This document shows, piece by piece, positions 1-7,862 of a stretch of DNA of 45,775 nt; the stretch's first letter is position 1; each line of letters begins with the position of its first letter. Source of the DNA: Azospirillum sp. RU38E (GTDB taxonomy: Bacteria > Pseudomonadota > Alphaproteobacteria > Azospirillales > Azospirillaceae); the NCBI RefSeq assembly GCF_900188385.1, contig NZ_FZOI01000028.1, forward strand, positions 1 through 45,775, in the 5' to 3' direction. The notes below the pieces were generated by a model. That model made no database searches. It saw only the letters and a list, made by a program, of their open reading frames with translations, and was not told the origin of the DNA. A program made the position numbers and the translations under genes.

Positions 1-94
1 CGTCCCAGACCAATCCGATACTCCCATGCCTCAACCTCCATATCCCGAAGGCACAGGGAATCACGATAAATCAATAACCGCAACTGTAGTACTA

Positions 95-193
95 GAGCCG
101 GGTGCGTTTAAACGGAAACGCACCCGGCTCCAAGTCCTTGTTCAGCGAGCGGATTCACGCTCCAAAGCGATTCCGCTTTTCCGCGATCCGCTC
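95..193. repeat. two consecutive hairpins in the gene-free left edge
   Basis: Positions 95-109 and 116-130 are perfect 15-base inverted repeats around a 6-base loop. Positions 147-154 and 186-193 (GAGCGGAT/ATCCGCTC) form a second hairpin, with a shorter one (AAAGCG/CGCTTT) nested inside. No run of T follows either stem, so these are not classical intrinsic terminators. I see no credible gene in bases 1-246. The hairpins may end a transcript entering from the left or form a REP-like structure. Confidence 0.5.
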
Positions 194-230
194 TATTGCA
201 TGGATGGTGAAGAAGCGGACAATCAGTATG

Positions 231-269
231 GTGATGCCCGCCCCGGTCAGTCACCGGGGCGGGCATCAC
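231..269. terminator. 17-bp hairpin overlapping the LysR stop codon
   Basis: Bases 231-247 and 253-269 are perfect 17-base inverted repeats with a 5-base loop. The loop contains the TGA stop of the minus-strand LysR gene, so the last codons of that gene form one arm. No T tract follows on either strand. It could protect the 3' end of the mRNA or terminate weakly. Confidence 0.45.
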
Positions 270-1119
270 CCAGCCAGTCGGCGAAGGCGGACAGGGCCGG
301 GCTGGCCGGGCGGGATTTCAGCCAGGTCAGCCAGTAGCGCCCATTCACCGTGCTGGTGGCGAAGGGCTGCACCAGCCGCCCGGCCTCCATTTCACGCGCA
401 AACATCATCACCGGGGCCAGGGCGACGCCATGGCCCTGCAAGGCCGCCTCCACCATCAGCCAGGAACTGTCAAAGATGGGGCCCCGCACCGCCGGACCGT
501 CACACCCCGCTGCCGCGAACCAGTGCGGCCATTCATCGGCGCGGTAGGATCGCAACAGCACTTCGCCTGCCAGATCGGCCGGCTGGCGCAGGCGGGCGGC
601 GACGGCCGGCGGGCAAAGCGGGCTCATCGGTGCTTCAAACAGGCTCAGCGCCTCCATCCCGTGCCAGGCGCCATCACCGAAGCGGATGGCGGCATCCAGC
701 CCCTCGGCGGCGACATCGACCCGGTTATTATTGGTCATGATGCGCAGATCGATGAAGGGGTGGCGTTCGCGGAAATCGGCCAGCCTGGGCAGCAGCCAGC
801 CGACGGCAAAGGTACCCACCACGCCCACCGACAGCACCTCTGTCACCCGCCCCACCTCAAACCGATGCAGCAGGCGGCCGATACGGTCGAAACTGTCGCG
901 CACGCCCGGCAGCAGGGCAATGCCCTCATCCGTCAGCACCAGCCCGCGTGGCAGGCGGCGGAACAGCTTCGCGCCCAGCCGCGCTTCCAGCCCCTTCACC
1001 TGATGGCTGACGGCGGCCTGGGTGACGCAGAGTTCGATGGCGGCCTTGGTGAAAGAAAGATGCCGGGCCGATGCCTCAAACGCGCGCAGCGCGTTCAGCG
1101 GCAGATGCGGGCGGGTCAT
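247..1119 (-). CDS. LysR-family regulator (AmpR/GcvA type), divergent from beta-lactamase
   Basis: This is a 290-residue LysR-type DNA-binding regulator of normal family length. The N-terminal winged helix-turn-helix spans about residues 5-65, with the typical AFEASARHLSFTKAA and VTQAAVSHQVKGLE segments. The rest is the periplasmic-binding-protein-like effector domain, and the sequence style is that of the GcvA/AmpR branch. It starts 107 bp from the start of a class A beta-lactamase on the opposite strand, which is the classical ampR-bla arrangement. Regulation of the beta-lactamase, possibly in response to muropeptides, is inferred from this layout. A murein endopeptidase two genes away fits a cell-wall theme. 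The ATG at 1117-1119 is the only start that keeps the whole HTH. Confidence 0.9.
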   Translation of the reverse strand: MTRPHLPLNALRAFEASARHLSFTKAAIELCVTQAAVSHQVKGLEARLGAKLFRRLPRGLVLTDEGIALLPGVRDSFDRIGRLLHRFEVGRVTEVLSVGVVGTFAVGWLLPRLADFRERHPFIDLRIMTNNNRVDVAAEGLDAAIRFGDGAWHGMEALSLFEAPMSPLCPPAVAARLRQPADLAGEVLLRSYRADEWPHWFAAAGCDGPAVRGPIFDSSWLMVEAALQGHGVALAPVMMFAREMEAGRLVQPFATSTVNGRYWLTWLKSRPASPALSAFADWLGDARPGD

Positions 1120-1225
1120 GGTGCTATGCCCTAATTTTTTTAATGGCTTTGCCGATTTTACACAGTTTGTCGTAAGGCCGCCAGATGCCTACCCTGTGGC
1201 CAGTCAATCGATGGGGATATCAGCG
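1120..1225. promoter_or_regulatory. divergent LysR/beta-lactamase control region
   Basis: This 106-base gap holds an A/T-rich island (about 1130-1170) in otherwise GC-rich DNA. It is the expected place for overlapping divergent promoters and a T-N11-A LysR box, but I cannot name a single convincing box by eye. GGGG at 1213-1216 is the likely ribosome-binding site of the beta-lactamase. Confidence 0.4.
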
Positions 1226-2131
1226 ATGGAACGGCGTAATCTATTGACATATATTGGTTTGTTGGGTGCGGCCAGCCTGGCGGCACCGCTGGTTTACCGC
1301 ATGGCCCAGGCCGGCACGGGCAGTGCCGCCGGCTTTATCGGCATGAGGAAGGATATAGAGGCGCTGGAGAAGGCCAGAGGGGGGCGGCTGGGCGTGGCCG
1401 TGCTGGATACCGCCAGCGGCCGCGCCATGGATTGGCGCGGGGATGAGCGGTTTGCCATGTGCAGCACCTTCAAATTCCTGCTGGCCGGCCATGTGCTGGC
1501 CCTAGTGGATGCGGGTCAGGAACGGTTGGACCGTACCCTGCCCGTGCCCCCCAAGGAAAAGCTGCTGGATTGGTCGCCGGCCACGACGCCCCATGCCGGT
1601 GGCAACATGGATATTGCCGCCCTCTGCCATGGCATCATCACGCAGAGCGACAATAGCGGGGCCAATATCCTGCTGGAGGCGACGGGCGGGCCAGGGGCGC
1701 TGACGGCCTGGCTGCGCCAATTGGGTGACACGATTACCCGTTGTGACCGGCCGGAACCAACGGCCAATCTGGTGCCGGGCGGGGAATTGCGGGATACCAC
1801 CACGCCGGTTTCCATGCTGGGCCTGATGCGCATCATCTTGCTGGGTAACGCCCTGTCGGCCCCGTCGCGCACGCAACTGACCGATTGGCTGATCGCCAAT
1901 ACGACTGGCGACACCCGCCTGCGCGCCGGGTTGCCGGCGGGGTGGAAGGTGGGGGACAAGACGGGGGCGTGGGATGATGCCGCCAACGACATTGCCATCA
2001 TCTGGCCCAAGGGCGCCACCGCCCCGCTGCTGATCACCAGCTATTACCGCCAGCCCGACCTGGACGGCAAAGGCCGCAACGCCGTGCTGGCGGAGGTGGG
2101 GCGGATCGTGGCACGGGGGGTGTTATCCTAA
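1226..2131 (+). CDS. class A (serine) beta-lactamase
   Basis: This enzyme hydrolyses beta-lactam antibiotics in the periplasm through an acyl-serine intermediate. The 301-residue protein shows S80-T-F-K83 (active-site SxxK), a Q-SDN motif, an omega-loop EPTAN (the Glu166/Asn170 equivalents) followed by RDTTTP, and a KTG box before NDIAI. The N-terminus reads MERRNLLTYIG with a hydrophobic stretch, so it carries a signal peptide with a Tat-like twin arginine. The ATG at 1226 is preferred over the in-frame ATG at 1211 because GGGG lies about ten bases upstream. The residue before the catalytic serine is Cys (Ambler 69). No Cys follows KTG, so the Cys69-Cys238 disulfide of KPC-type carbapenemases is absent. 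The substrate range cannot be read from sequence. Confidence 0.95.
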   Translation: MERRNLLTYIGLLGAASLAAPLVYRMAQAGTGSAAGFIGMRKDIEALEKARGGRLGVAVLDTASGRAMDWRGDERFAMCSTFKFLLAGHVLALVDAGQERLDRTLPVPPKEKLLDWSPATTPHAGGNMDIAALCHGIITQSDNSGANILLEATGGPGALTAWLRQLGDTITRCDRPEPTANLVPGGELRDTTTPVSMLGLMRIILLGNALSAPSRTQLTDWLIANTTGDTRLRAGLPAGWKVGDKTGAWDDAANDIAIIWPKGATAPLLITSYYRQPDLDGKGRNAVLAEVGRIVARGVLS

Positions 2132-2156
2132 GTGCCATGATCCATGGCTCATGGGC

Positions 2157-2993
2157 TCAAGGTTCCGCGTAAAGCGCCAGACAGGCGGCGGGCGGTGGTG
2201 GCGGGGCCTTGGGCGGGGACGGCGGCTTGGGGCTGGGCGGGGGTGGTTCAAACCAGCTCATCAGTTCCGCCCCGCAGCCATCGCCGGGTGGCGGCGGTTC
2301 CTGCCCCTCGCACTGGCCGGCCCCGGCGGGGCAGGACAGGCGGACATGGAAATGCGCCGCATGGCCGAACCAGGGGCGCAGCTTGGCCAGCCAGGCCCGG
2401 TCGCCGGCCGTCTGCTGGCAAAGAGCCAGCTTGATGGCCGGATTGACGAAGATGCGCGACACGCGGGTATCTTCGGCCGCCAGTTGCAGCAATCTGGCCT
2501 GGGCCGGGCCGAAACGGGCCGGGTCCACCCGCTGGGCCTTGGCATCCACCATGCTGGCGAAATCCTCCCGCTCCCGTTCCGGCGGGGGCAGCGGGGGGAG
2601 GTCCAGCACAAACCAGATATCGGCATCCAGCCCCATCTGGTGGCTGGCATGGCCGGTGGGCATCCGCCCGCCGCGCACCATACCCAGATCGCCGATGGCC
2701 AGCCGGCCCAGTTTTTCCGCACTGGCCTTGCCCGCCAGATCATGCAGATAGGCCAGCAGGTCCGGGTGGCCCCAGTTGCGGCGGCGGGACAGGTTCATCA
2801 CCTGATATCCCGCCCCTTCCGCGGGCAATTCCACCGCCCCCCGGATGCAGCCATTGGCATAGCTGCCGATGGGATCGGGCGCGCCCTTGCCCGGCGTGCG
2901 CAGGCTTTGCGGTTTGGGGGGATCGGCGGCCAGAGCACCCGGTACCGCCAACAGCAGGAAACCAGCCAGGGCCAGGGCCCACCCATTGCGCAA
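2157..2993 (-). CDS. mepA: penicillin-insensitive murein endopeptidase, MepA/M74 family
   Basis: This periplasmic zinc peptidase cleaves D-Ala-meso-DAP cross-links in peptidoglycan and is not inhibited by penicillin. Key features are H115-ASH-H118 and D125 within GHASHQMGLDADIW, and a C-terminal HFHVRLSCP, all typical of the LAS-fold MepA family. I choose the TTG at 2991-2993: GGAGG lies five bases upstream (2999-3003) and the product (278 residues) begins directly with a signal peptide, MRNGWALALAGFLLL. The alternative ATG at 3042-3044 would add 17 residues encoded partly by the dispersed repeat at 3025-3170. The C-terminus is an unusual proline-rich tail (about residues 248-268). The gene converges on the beta-lactamase with a 25-base gap. 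Confidence 0.88.
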   Translation of the reverse strand: MRNGWALALAGFLLLAVPGALAADPPKPQSLRTPGKGAPDPIGSYANGCIRGAVELPAEGAGYQVMNLSRRRNWGHPDLLAYLHDLAGKASAEKLGRLAIGDLGMVRGGRMPTGHASHQMGLDADIWFVLDLPPLPPPEREREDFASMVDAKAQRVDPARFGPAQARLLQLAAEDTRVSRIFVNPAIKLALCQQTAGDRAWLAKLRPWFGHAAHFHVRLSCPAGAGQCEGQEPPPPGDGCGAELMSWFEPPPPSPKPPSPPKAPPPPPAACLALYAEP

Positions 2994-3024
2994 AGCCGCC
3001 TCCGTCGCCAATGAACCCGCTTTA

Positions 3025-3170
3025 TACCATCGGCACGAAATCATGACCGATGGTCACGCTTTCGTGCCCCTCAATCGCCGGCGCCAGCATCCGCTGGCTT
3101 GGCTACGCCGCACGTGCGGCGCGGCGGCAGTCGCCGCCGTACCAATGGTCATAAATTATGACCATTGGTA
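3025..3170. repeat. dispersed palindromic element, copy 1
   Basis: This 146-bp element begins and ends with TACCA/TGGTA. The right end is a near-perfect palindrome (arms 3140-3154 and 3156-3170 around one base). The left end pairs ACCATCGG (3026-3033) with CCGATGGT (3047-3054). The core holds GCTGGCTTGGCTACG and a GC-rich hairpin. It abuts the stop codon of ispG and fills the 5' leader of mepA. Related copies lie at 9044-9187 and 26888-27044. It resembles a MITE or REP-type element, but no transposase partner is in the window. Confidence 0.85.
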
Positions 3171-4298
3171 TTATTCCGCCGCCTTGTTGGCGGCTTCGAT
3201 CTCCGCGACCTTGGCTTCGACCAGCCCGACCAGATGGTCGACAATGCCCTGGTCCTTCAGCCGGTGCGCCGACACGCCGCCCAGATAGATCTGATGGGTG
3301 TTCTTGCCGCCACCGGTCAGGCCGATATCGGTCATGGTGGCCTCCCCCGGCCCATTCACCACGCATCCGATGACGGAAACGGTCAGCGGCGTGGTGATGT
3401 GGGACAGCCGTTCCTCCAGCACCTCCACCGTCTTGATCACGTCGAACTGCTGGCGCGCACAGGACGGGCAGGAAATGACGGTCACACCCCGGCGGCGCAG
3501 GCCCAGGCTTTTCAGCATCTCGTAGCCTACCTTCACCTCTTCCACCGGATCGGCGGAGAGCGAGACGCGGATCGTGTCGCCGATGCCGGACCAGAGCAAC
3601 ATGCCCAGCCCGATGGAGCTTTTCACCGTACCGGCGCGCAGGCCCCCGGCCTCCGTGATGCCGATATGCAGCGGGTAGTCACAGGCATCGGCCAGCCCCT
3701 GATAGGCGGCAACGGCCATGAAGACGTCTGACGCCTTCACCGAAATCTTGAATTCGCGGAAATCATGGTCTTCCAGGATTTTCGCGTGGGTCAGGGCACT
3801 TTCCACCAGCGCGTCGGGGCAGGGCTCCCCATAGCGTTCCAGCAATTCCCGCTCCAGGCTGCCGGCATTGACGCCGATGCGCATGGAACAGCCATGGTCC
3901 TTGGCGGCGGCAACAACCTCCCGCACCCGCTCCGGGCTGCCAATATTACCGGGATTGATGCGCAGGCAGGCCGCACCTGCCTCTGCCGCCTCGATCGCGC
4001 GACGGTAATGGAAATGGATGTCGGCCACGATGGGCACGCGGGCGGCGGCGACAATTTCCTTCAGCGCCGCCGTGCTTTCCTCATCCGGGCAGGAGACGCG
4101 GACAATATCGGCCCCGGCCTCCTCCGCCCGGCGGATCTGTTCGATCGTGGCCTTGGCATCGGCGGTGACCGTGTTGGTCATGGTCTGCACAGTGATGGGC
4201 GAATCGCCACCCACCGGCACCGACCCGACATGGATCAGGCGGGACTTGCGGCGCAGAATCTGGCGCCAGGGGCGGTGGTGGCTGTGATCGGCGGTCAT
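3171..4298 (-). CDS. ispG: 4-hydroxy-3-methylbut-2-enyl diphosphate synthase (flavodoxin), IspG/GcpE
   Basis: IspG reductively opens methylerythritol cyclodiphosphate to HMBPP in the non-mevalonate isoprenoid pathway, using a [4Fe-4S] cluster. The 375-residue protein has the TIM-barrel N-terminal half ([25 protein letters not shown]). The C-terminal cluster site has SCPSCAR and [11 protein letters not shown], giving three Cys and a Glu as ligands. The ATG at 4296-4298 gives [11 protein letters not shown], a usual alphaproteobacterial N-terminus. The in-frame ATG at 4376 would begin inside a terminator. The gene lies downstream of rodZ, a common pairing in alphaproteobacteria, but a terminator-like hairpin separates them. 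The stop codon touches the dispersed repeat. Confidence 0.97.
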   Translation of the reverse strand: MTADHSHHRPWRQILRRKSRLIHVGSVPVGGDSPITVQTMTNTVTADAKATIEQIRRAEEAGADIVRVSCPDEESTAALKEIVAAARVPIVADIHFHYRRAIEAAEAGAACLRINPGNIGSPERVREVVAAAKDHGCSMRIGVNAGSLERELLERYGEPCPDALVESALTHAKILEDHDFREFKISVKASDVFMAVAAYQGLADACDYPLHIGITEAGGLRAGTVKSSIGLGMLLWSGIGDTIRVSLSADPVEEVKVGYEMLKSLGLRRRGVTVISCPSCARQQFDVIKTVEVLEERLSHITTPLTVSVIGCVVNGPGEATMTDIGLTGGGKNTHQIYLGGVSAHRLKDQGIVDHLVGLVEAKVAEIEAANKAAE

Positions 4299-4366
4299 GG
4301 CGATGGGCGTCCGGGCCGTGGCTTCATGAAGGGAACTGTTGCTGCTGAAAATCGGCCATCGGCCGG

Positions 4367-4410
4367 GCAAAAACAAGGGGCGGCACCGGTATGCCCGGTC
4401 CGCCCCTTTT
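4367..4410 (-). terminator. terminator-like hairpin between rodZ and ispG
   Basis: GGGGCG (4377-4382) pairs with CGCCCC (4401-4406), and ACCGG (4385-4389) with CCGGT (4395-4399). Read on the minus strand the stem is followed by TTGTTTTT. On the plus strand it is followed by TTTT. It would end or attenuate rodZ transcription before ispG. Confidence 0.65.
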
Positions 4411-4436
4411 CCAACAGGCTTCCGCCGCGTTGCCGT

Positions 4437-5621
4437 TCAGCGCCCGGTCAACGCGTCGGGCGTAAGGGGCACCCCGCGCATCACCTGCGACTTGGCGCCC
4501 AGCGGGGCCAGATCGCGCCCGTCCAGCGTGACCAGCAGCCCGCCGGCATTGCCGGTATTCAAGATCAGCCCCGGCACGTCGGGCGCGCGGAACAGGTCAC
4601 CGCGGCGCAGCACGCGCGAGGCCCAGAGCGTGCCCTTGCCGTCCTTCACCTCAATCCAGCTGTCTTCCAGCGCGCGGATGGTAACGCGCGCAGTGCCTTC
4701 CGCCAGACCATAGACCCGGCCGCTGGGCGGCACATCGCTGGTGACCGCCGGTTTGGGTGCCGGGGTGGCCCCGGCGGGCGGGGCCGCATCGGTGGTGACC
4801 ACCGGCTCCGATTCCGGCACGGCCGGATCGGTTGGCGGCGGCGGCGTCATGCCCTGGCCCAGATCGGGCAGCTGCGGCACCTCGCTCTCCTCCTCGCCCA
4901 TCGGGCCGGCGGGGCTGGTGTCGGTGGCGGGCATCCCGGCATCAGCGGCGGTACCGGCCGGGTTGGCCGGCGGCAGGGCCGCGCCGGGTGCCGCACCGCT
5001 GGCCCCGATTTCAGGCGCGGTGGGGCTGGAGGCGCCGACCAGCGCTTCCACCTGCCCCGCGCTCATCTGCGTGGTGGTGGGTGTGGGCGGCGGCGGGGTG
5101 GGCAATTGCTCCCCATAAATCAGCTTGGACAGACGTTCCGGCAGTTCCGGCACCAGATCGCCCACCGACCGGTCGGACGCCGACAGCGCATACCAGCCCC
5201 CATAGACCAGCAGGCCCAACAGGGCCGCAATCAGCATCACCGCCCCGCCCGGCACACGGTTTTCATTCACCGGTTCGGGGAAATAGAGTTCCTGGGCCTG
5301 ATCCTGGCCGGCCGAGTCCTGCTTGAAACGCTGCAAAACGGCGCCGGCATCCAGCCCCACCGTCTGGGCATAGGTGCGCAGGAAGCCCACCGTATAGGCC
5401 TGACCGGGCAGGTCGCCCCAGCGCCCCTCTTCAATCGCTTCCAGGTAATGCTGGCGGATGCGCAGGCCCGCCGCCAGCTCCGGCAACCCATAGCCCAGCG
5501 CCTCGCGTTGCTGGCGCAGCCATTCGCCGACATGGCGCGGGCCGGCGACCGGCGGCGGTTCCGCCGCAGCAGCCCCCGCCATGTCGCGCATATCCTGTGA
5601 TCGCCCGTGATGATCCGCCAT
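4437..5621 (-). CDS. rodZ: RodZ-like cytoskeletal HTH membrane protein
   Basis: RodZ links the MreB actin cytoskeleton to the wall-elongation machinery at the inner membrane. This 394-residue protein has a cytoplasmic helix-turn-helix domain (about residues 30-100, HVGEWLRQQREALG... RIRQHYLEAIEEG) and one membrane span at about 124-146. A long Pro/Ala/Thr-rich periplasmic linker follows (about 170-300), then a C-terminal DUF4115 beta-domain (about 305-385, ending with a DGRDLAPLG segment). The ATG at 5619-5621 is chosen because AGGGGAG precedes it. The longer frame upstream lacks any RBS. It is longer than E. coli RodZ because of the linker. It heads the rodZ-ispG pair. Confidence 0.92.
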   Translation of the reverse strand: MADHHGRSQDMRDMAGAAAAEPPPVAGPRHVGEWLRQQREALGYGLPELAAGLRIRQHYLEAIEEGRWGDLPGQAYTVGFLRTYAQTVGLDAGAVLQRFKQDSAGQDQAQELYFPEPVNENRVPGGAVMLIAALLGLLVYGGWYALSASDRSVGDLVPELPERLSKLIYGEQLPTPPPPTPTTTQMSAGQVEALVGASSPTAPEIGASGAAPGAALPPANPAGTAADAGMPATDTSPAGPMGEEESEVPQLPDLGQGMTPPPPTDPAVPESEPVVTTDAAPPAGATPAPKPAVTSDVPPSGRVYGLAEGTARVTIRALEDSWIEVKDGKGTLWASRVLRRGDLFRAPDVPGLILNTGNAGGLLVTLDGRDLAPLGAKSQVMRGVPLTPDALTGR

Positions 5622-5991
5622 GGCTCCCCTGCCGGTTTGGCCCCAGCCCCTCCGATGCCGGCACCGGTCCCGGTGACGGGCGGTGCCGGAATGATCTACC
5701 TCTCTCTTAACAACCCCATCCCTGCGGCGCAACAAGGGTGCCGGGGGATCGGGGGTGTGACAATTGCGGGCAGCACACGATGGTACGCCTCGCCAACGCA
5801 TGGGGGTGCGGCATCAGGGCCGACTGGTGGTGCGCCAGGAACATCATTATAAAGACGTGGAACGTGATGTCCGGGTGCCGAAGGCAGGTGTCGCCCCATC
5901 ATGCTTGTTCGACCGCTGGTGCGGCGGGGTTACTGGAACGGCAAACCGTCCCCCCGATGCCGGACCACCAGCGGGGTTCGATCTATGGATA
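5622..5991. other. gene-free stretch upstream of rodZ
   Basis: I see no gene here. It contains a hairpin, CCGGCACCG (5658-5666) with CGGTGCCGG (5681-5689), in the rodZ leader. The rest presumably holds promoters for rodZ and, in the other direction, for the small membrane peptide and protease. No promoter is clear by eye. Confidence 0.4.
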
Positions 5992-6120
5992 ATGTTTGCG
6001 ATGTACGTGATTTACATGGCCCTCGGGCTGCTGATCGGCCTGCCGTTCGCCGGCATTTTCTATTACGCCATCTGGATGATGCTGACCGGCGATCCGGGTG
6101 GTCCCGACCACCGGCTTTGA
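5992..6120 (+). CDS. 42-residue membrane peptide upstream of a secreted protease
   Basis: This short frame encodes MFAMYVIYMALGLLIGLPF followed by a second hydrophobic half and a polar tail, GDPGGPDHRL. It is essentially one long or two short membrane segments. I do not recognise the family. Its TGA stop (6118-6120) overlaps the likely TTG start (6117-6119) of the downstream trypsin-like protease, which suggests translational coupling. The ribosome-binding site is weak (GGAT just upstream). The frame remains open far upstream (to 5764), but that part has no coding character. An immunity, tethering or regulatory role for the protease is only a guess. Confidence 0.4.
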   Translation: MFAMYVIYMALGLLIGLPFAGIFYYAIWMMLTGDPGGPDHRL

Positions 6121-6902
6121 GAGGCGGCGGGCGGCGTCGCTGCTTTCCGGGTTCGGTTGTCCTGGCAGCGCTGCTGCTGTTCAGCCCCTTTCCCGCCCTG
6201 GCGGGGGTGGGCGATGCGCCGCCGCTGCGGGCCCCCGGCGTGGCGGCGGATGATGCGCGGCGCATTGTTGATATCAACAGCCCGCCCTGGGATGCCGTGG
6301 CGCGGGTGCAGACCAATATCGGCAGCCGCTGCACCGGCACCCTGGTGGCGCCCCGGCTGGTGCTGACGGCGGCGCATTGCCTTTATAATCACCGCACCCG
6401 CCAGCTGTTGCAGCCGGTTTCCCTGCATGTGCTGTTCGGCTATGCGCTGGGGGAGTATCGCACCCATCTGACAGTGGAATCGCTGCAGGTGGGGGCCGGC
6501 TATGACGGTACCAAACCAGGGGCCAGCCTGGGGCGCGACTGGGCCTTGCTGCGCCTGTCCGGCGATGCTGGCGTGCGGCCGCTGCCCTGGCAGGGTACGG
6601 CACCGATGGCGGGGCAGATGGTGGCGGTGGCCGGTTTCAGCCAGGACCGCACGCATCTGTTGATGGTGGACCGCGATTGCCCGCTGCGGAACCTGCAGGA
6701 AACCGATGCCGGCCGGCTGCTGATCCATGGCTGTTCGGCCAGCCGGGGCACCAGCGGCGGGCCGGTGCTGCAGCAGGAAGGCGGCGTCTGGCGGGTGGTC
6801 GGCCTGAACATCGCCGCCGGGACCGGCGGCAATATCGGCCTGTGGCATCCCGCCATCCAGGGTGCCATCACGGGCCGATCCAGCCCCGCAGCAGCACCCT
6901 AA
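6117..6902 (+). CDS. secreted trypsin-like serine protease (S1 family)
   Basis: This is a chymotrypsin-fold protease with a full catalytic triad: H87 in LTAAHCLY, D141 in GRDWALLRL and S213 in GTSGGPVLQ. Cys72 and Cys88 flank the His as in S1 enzymes, and Cys188 and Cys206 may form a second disulfide. With the TTG start at 6117 the product is 261 residues and begins MRGGGRRRCFPG, followed by a hydrophobic stretch ending PALAG, a good Sec signal peptide. Extending the frame to the ATG at 5901 adds an Arg-rich, non-natural looking sequence. The TTG overlaps the stop of the preceding 42-residue peptide. A mature N-terminal propeptide is short or absent. The substrate is unknown. Confidence 0.82.
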   Translation: MRGGGRRRCFPGSVVLAALLLFSPFPALAGVGDAPPLRAPGVAADDARRIVDINSPPWDAVARVQTNIGSRCTGTLVAPRLVLTAAHCLYNHRTRQLLQPVSLHVLFGYALGEYRTHLTVESLQVGAGYDGTKPGASLGRDWALLRLSGDAGVRPLPWQGTAPMAGQMVAVAGFSQDRTHLLMVDRDCPLRNLQETDAGRLLIHGCSASRGTSGGPVLQQEGGVWRVVGLNIAAGTGGNIGLWHPAIQGAITGRSSPAAAP

Positions 6903-7042
6903 CCCCTTTGGGCTACTCAGTAAAAGACGGGCATGTCCCCGTCCGATCACAGCTTCCCGGCGTTTGTTTGTGGCAGGGTTTCGGCTCGAACCCCATGCGT
7001 CCGTCATTTTGGCGGCGTTCCACAGAATATAGGGAAAAGCAG

Positions 7043-7342
7043 ATGCGTCGTTCCATCGCCGCCGCGCTCGCGGTCCTTCTCGCCGCCGGCAGTGCCTTGC
7101 CGGCGCTGGCGCAGAGCAACTCCACGCCGGCCGCCGCGGAAGGGGCCCAGGCCACTGGCAGTGCCGCCGGGGCCGGTGCCGCCGGTGTCGCCAGCGGCAC
7201 CCTGACCACCGCCGCCGTTGTCGGGGCCGTTGCGGCTGCCGGCATCATCGCCGTCGCCGCCTCTGGTGGGAATGATGATGAACCGAACGGCAGCACCCCG
7301 CCCGCCACCAGCACCAGCACCGCCACCAGCACGGCCCGCTGA
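7043..7342 (+). CDS. YjbE-like small exported Ala/Gly/Thr-rich protein
   Basis: This 99-residue protein has a clear Sec signal peptide (MRRSIAAALAVLLAAGSALPA, cut after ALA-Q). A Gly/Ala-rich hydrophobic segment (about residues 55-75, TTAAVVGAVAAAG) and a low-complexity Ser/Thr/Pro tail follow. The layout, especially the ALAATGG-like step before a Thr-rich tail, resembles E. coli YjbE from the yjbEFGH exopolysaccharide operon. Here no yjbFGH genes accompany it. AGGGAAA lies just upstream of the ATG. A strong terminator follows, so it is a single-gene unit. Function is not established. Confidence 0.7.
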   Translation: MRRSIAAALAVLLAAGSALPALAQSNSTPAAAEGAQATGSAAGAGAAGVASGTLTTAAVVGAVAAAGIIAVAASGGNDDEPNGSTPPATSTSTATSTAR

Positions 7343-7390
7343 TAAGGCGGCTTGATTTCGGCCCCTTCCGGAATCCACCCGCCCGAGCAA

Positions 7391-7426
7391 GGCCCGGCCC
7401 CCGCGTGATGCGGGGCCGGGCCTTTT
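7391..7426 (+). terminator. strong intrinsic terminator
   Basis: A GC-rich stem of about 13 bp (GGCCCGGCCCC... with ...GGGGCCGGGCC) encloses a GTGAT loop and is followed by TTTT. It ends the YjbE-like gene transcript. Confidence 0.85.
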
Positions 7427-7524
7427 CCGTTCCGGGCTTGGCCCGGTGGGGCCATTACCGCTATAGTTCAAGCCCTGCCGCCCGCCGGGCGGTGCCCCCT
7501 GCCCCGTGCCGGAGCCGTCCTCCC

Positions 7525-7827
7525 ATGAATGACCTGTTGTCCGGCGACGATATCGACCGTTCCTCCGTCATGTCGGTGCCGGTACAGGTGTCGGTTCGCC
7601 TGGGCCGCCGTCGCCTGCGCATCAGCCAGCTGTTGCGCATGGGGCCGGGCGATGTGGTGGATCTGGAACGCGTGGTGGGCGATCCGGTCGATGTCTTCGT
7701 CAATGACCGCATGGTGGCGCGCGGCGAACTGGTGGTGGTGGATGGCCGGCTGGGCCTGACCATTGTCGAACTGCTGCCCCAGGCCACCCGCGGCCGCGAG
7801 CCGTTGGGGCCCGGCCCCGGAGAGTGA
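7525..7827 (+). CDS. FliN-like flagellar switch protein (SpoA domain), orphan
   Basis: FliN forms part of the flagellar C-ring, where it binds CheY-P and export components. The 100-residue product has the SpoA fold (about residues 20-90): VPVQVSVRLGRRRLRISQLL, then PGDVVDLERVVGDPVDVFVND and a closing GRLGLTIVELL. This is the usual length of a stand-alone FliN. The ATG at 7525 has GGAG ten bases upstream. No other flagellar gene is adjacent; the only other rod-type homologue is the FlgC-like gene at 29880. It may be an extra FliN paralogue or belong to a second system. Confidence 0.85.
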   Translation: MNDLLSGDDIDRSSVMSVPVQVSVRLGRRRLRISQLLRMGPGDVVDLERVVGDPVDVFVNDRMVARGELVVVDGRLGLTIVELLPQATRGREPLGPGPGE

Positions 7828-7862
7828 ACGGCCAGGGGGCGCAGTCCCAAACCCGCCATAAT

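Noticed and set aside
3765-5600. 611-codon open frame on the plus strand
   Set aside because: It runs antisense to ispG and rodZ, has His/Gln/Arg-rich composition typical of GC-rich shadow frames, no RBS and no family features.
5838-5870. GGAAC repeats resembling an EcfG general-stress promoter
   Set aside because: The matching CGTT -10 element is not found at 16-17 bases.
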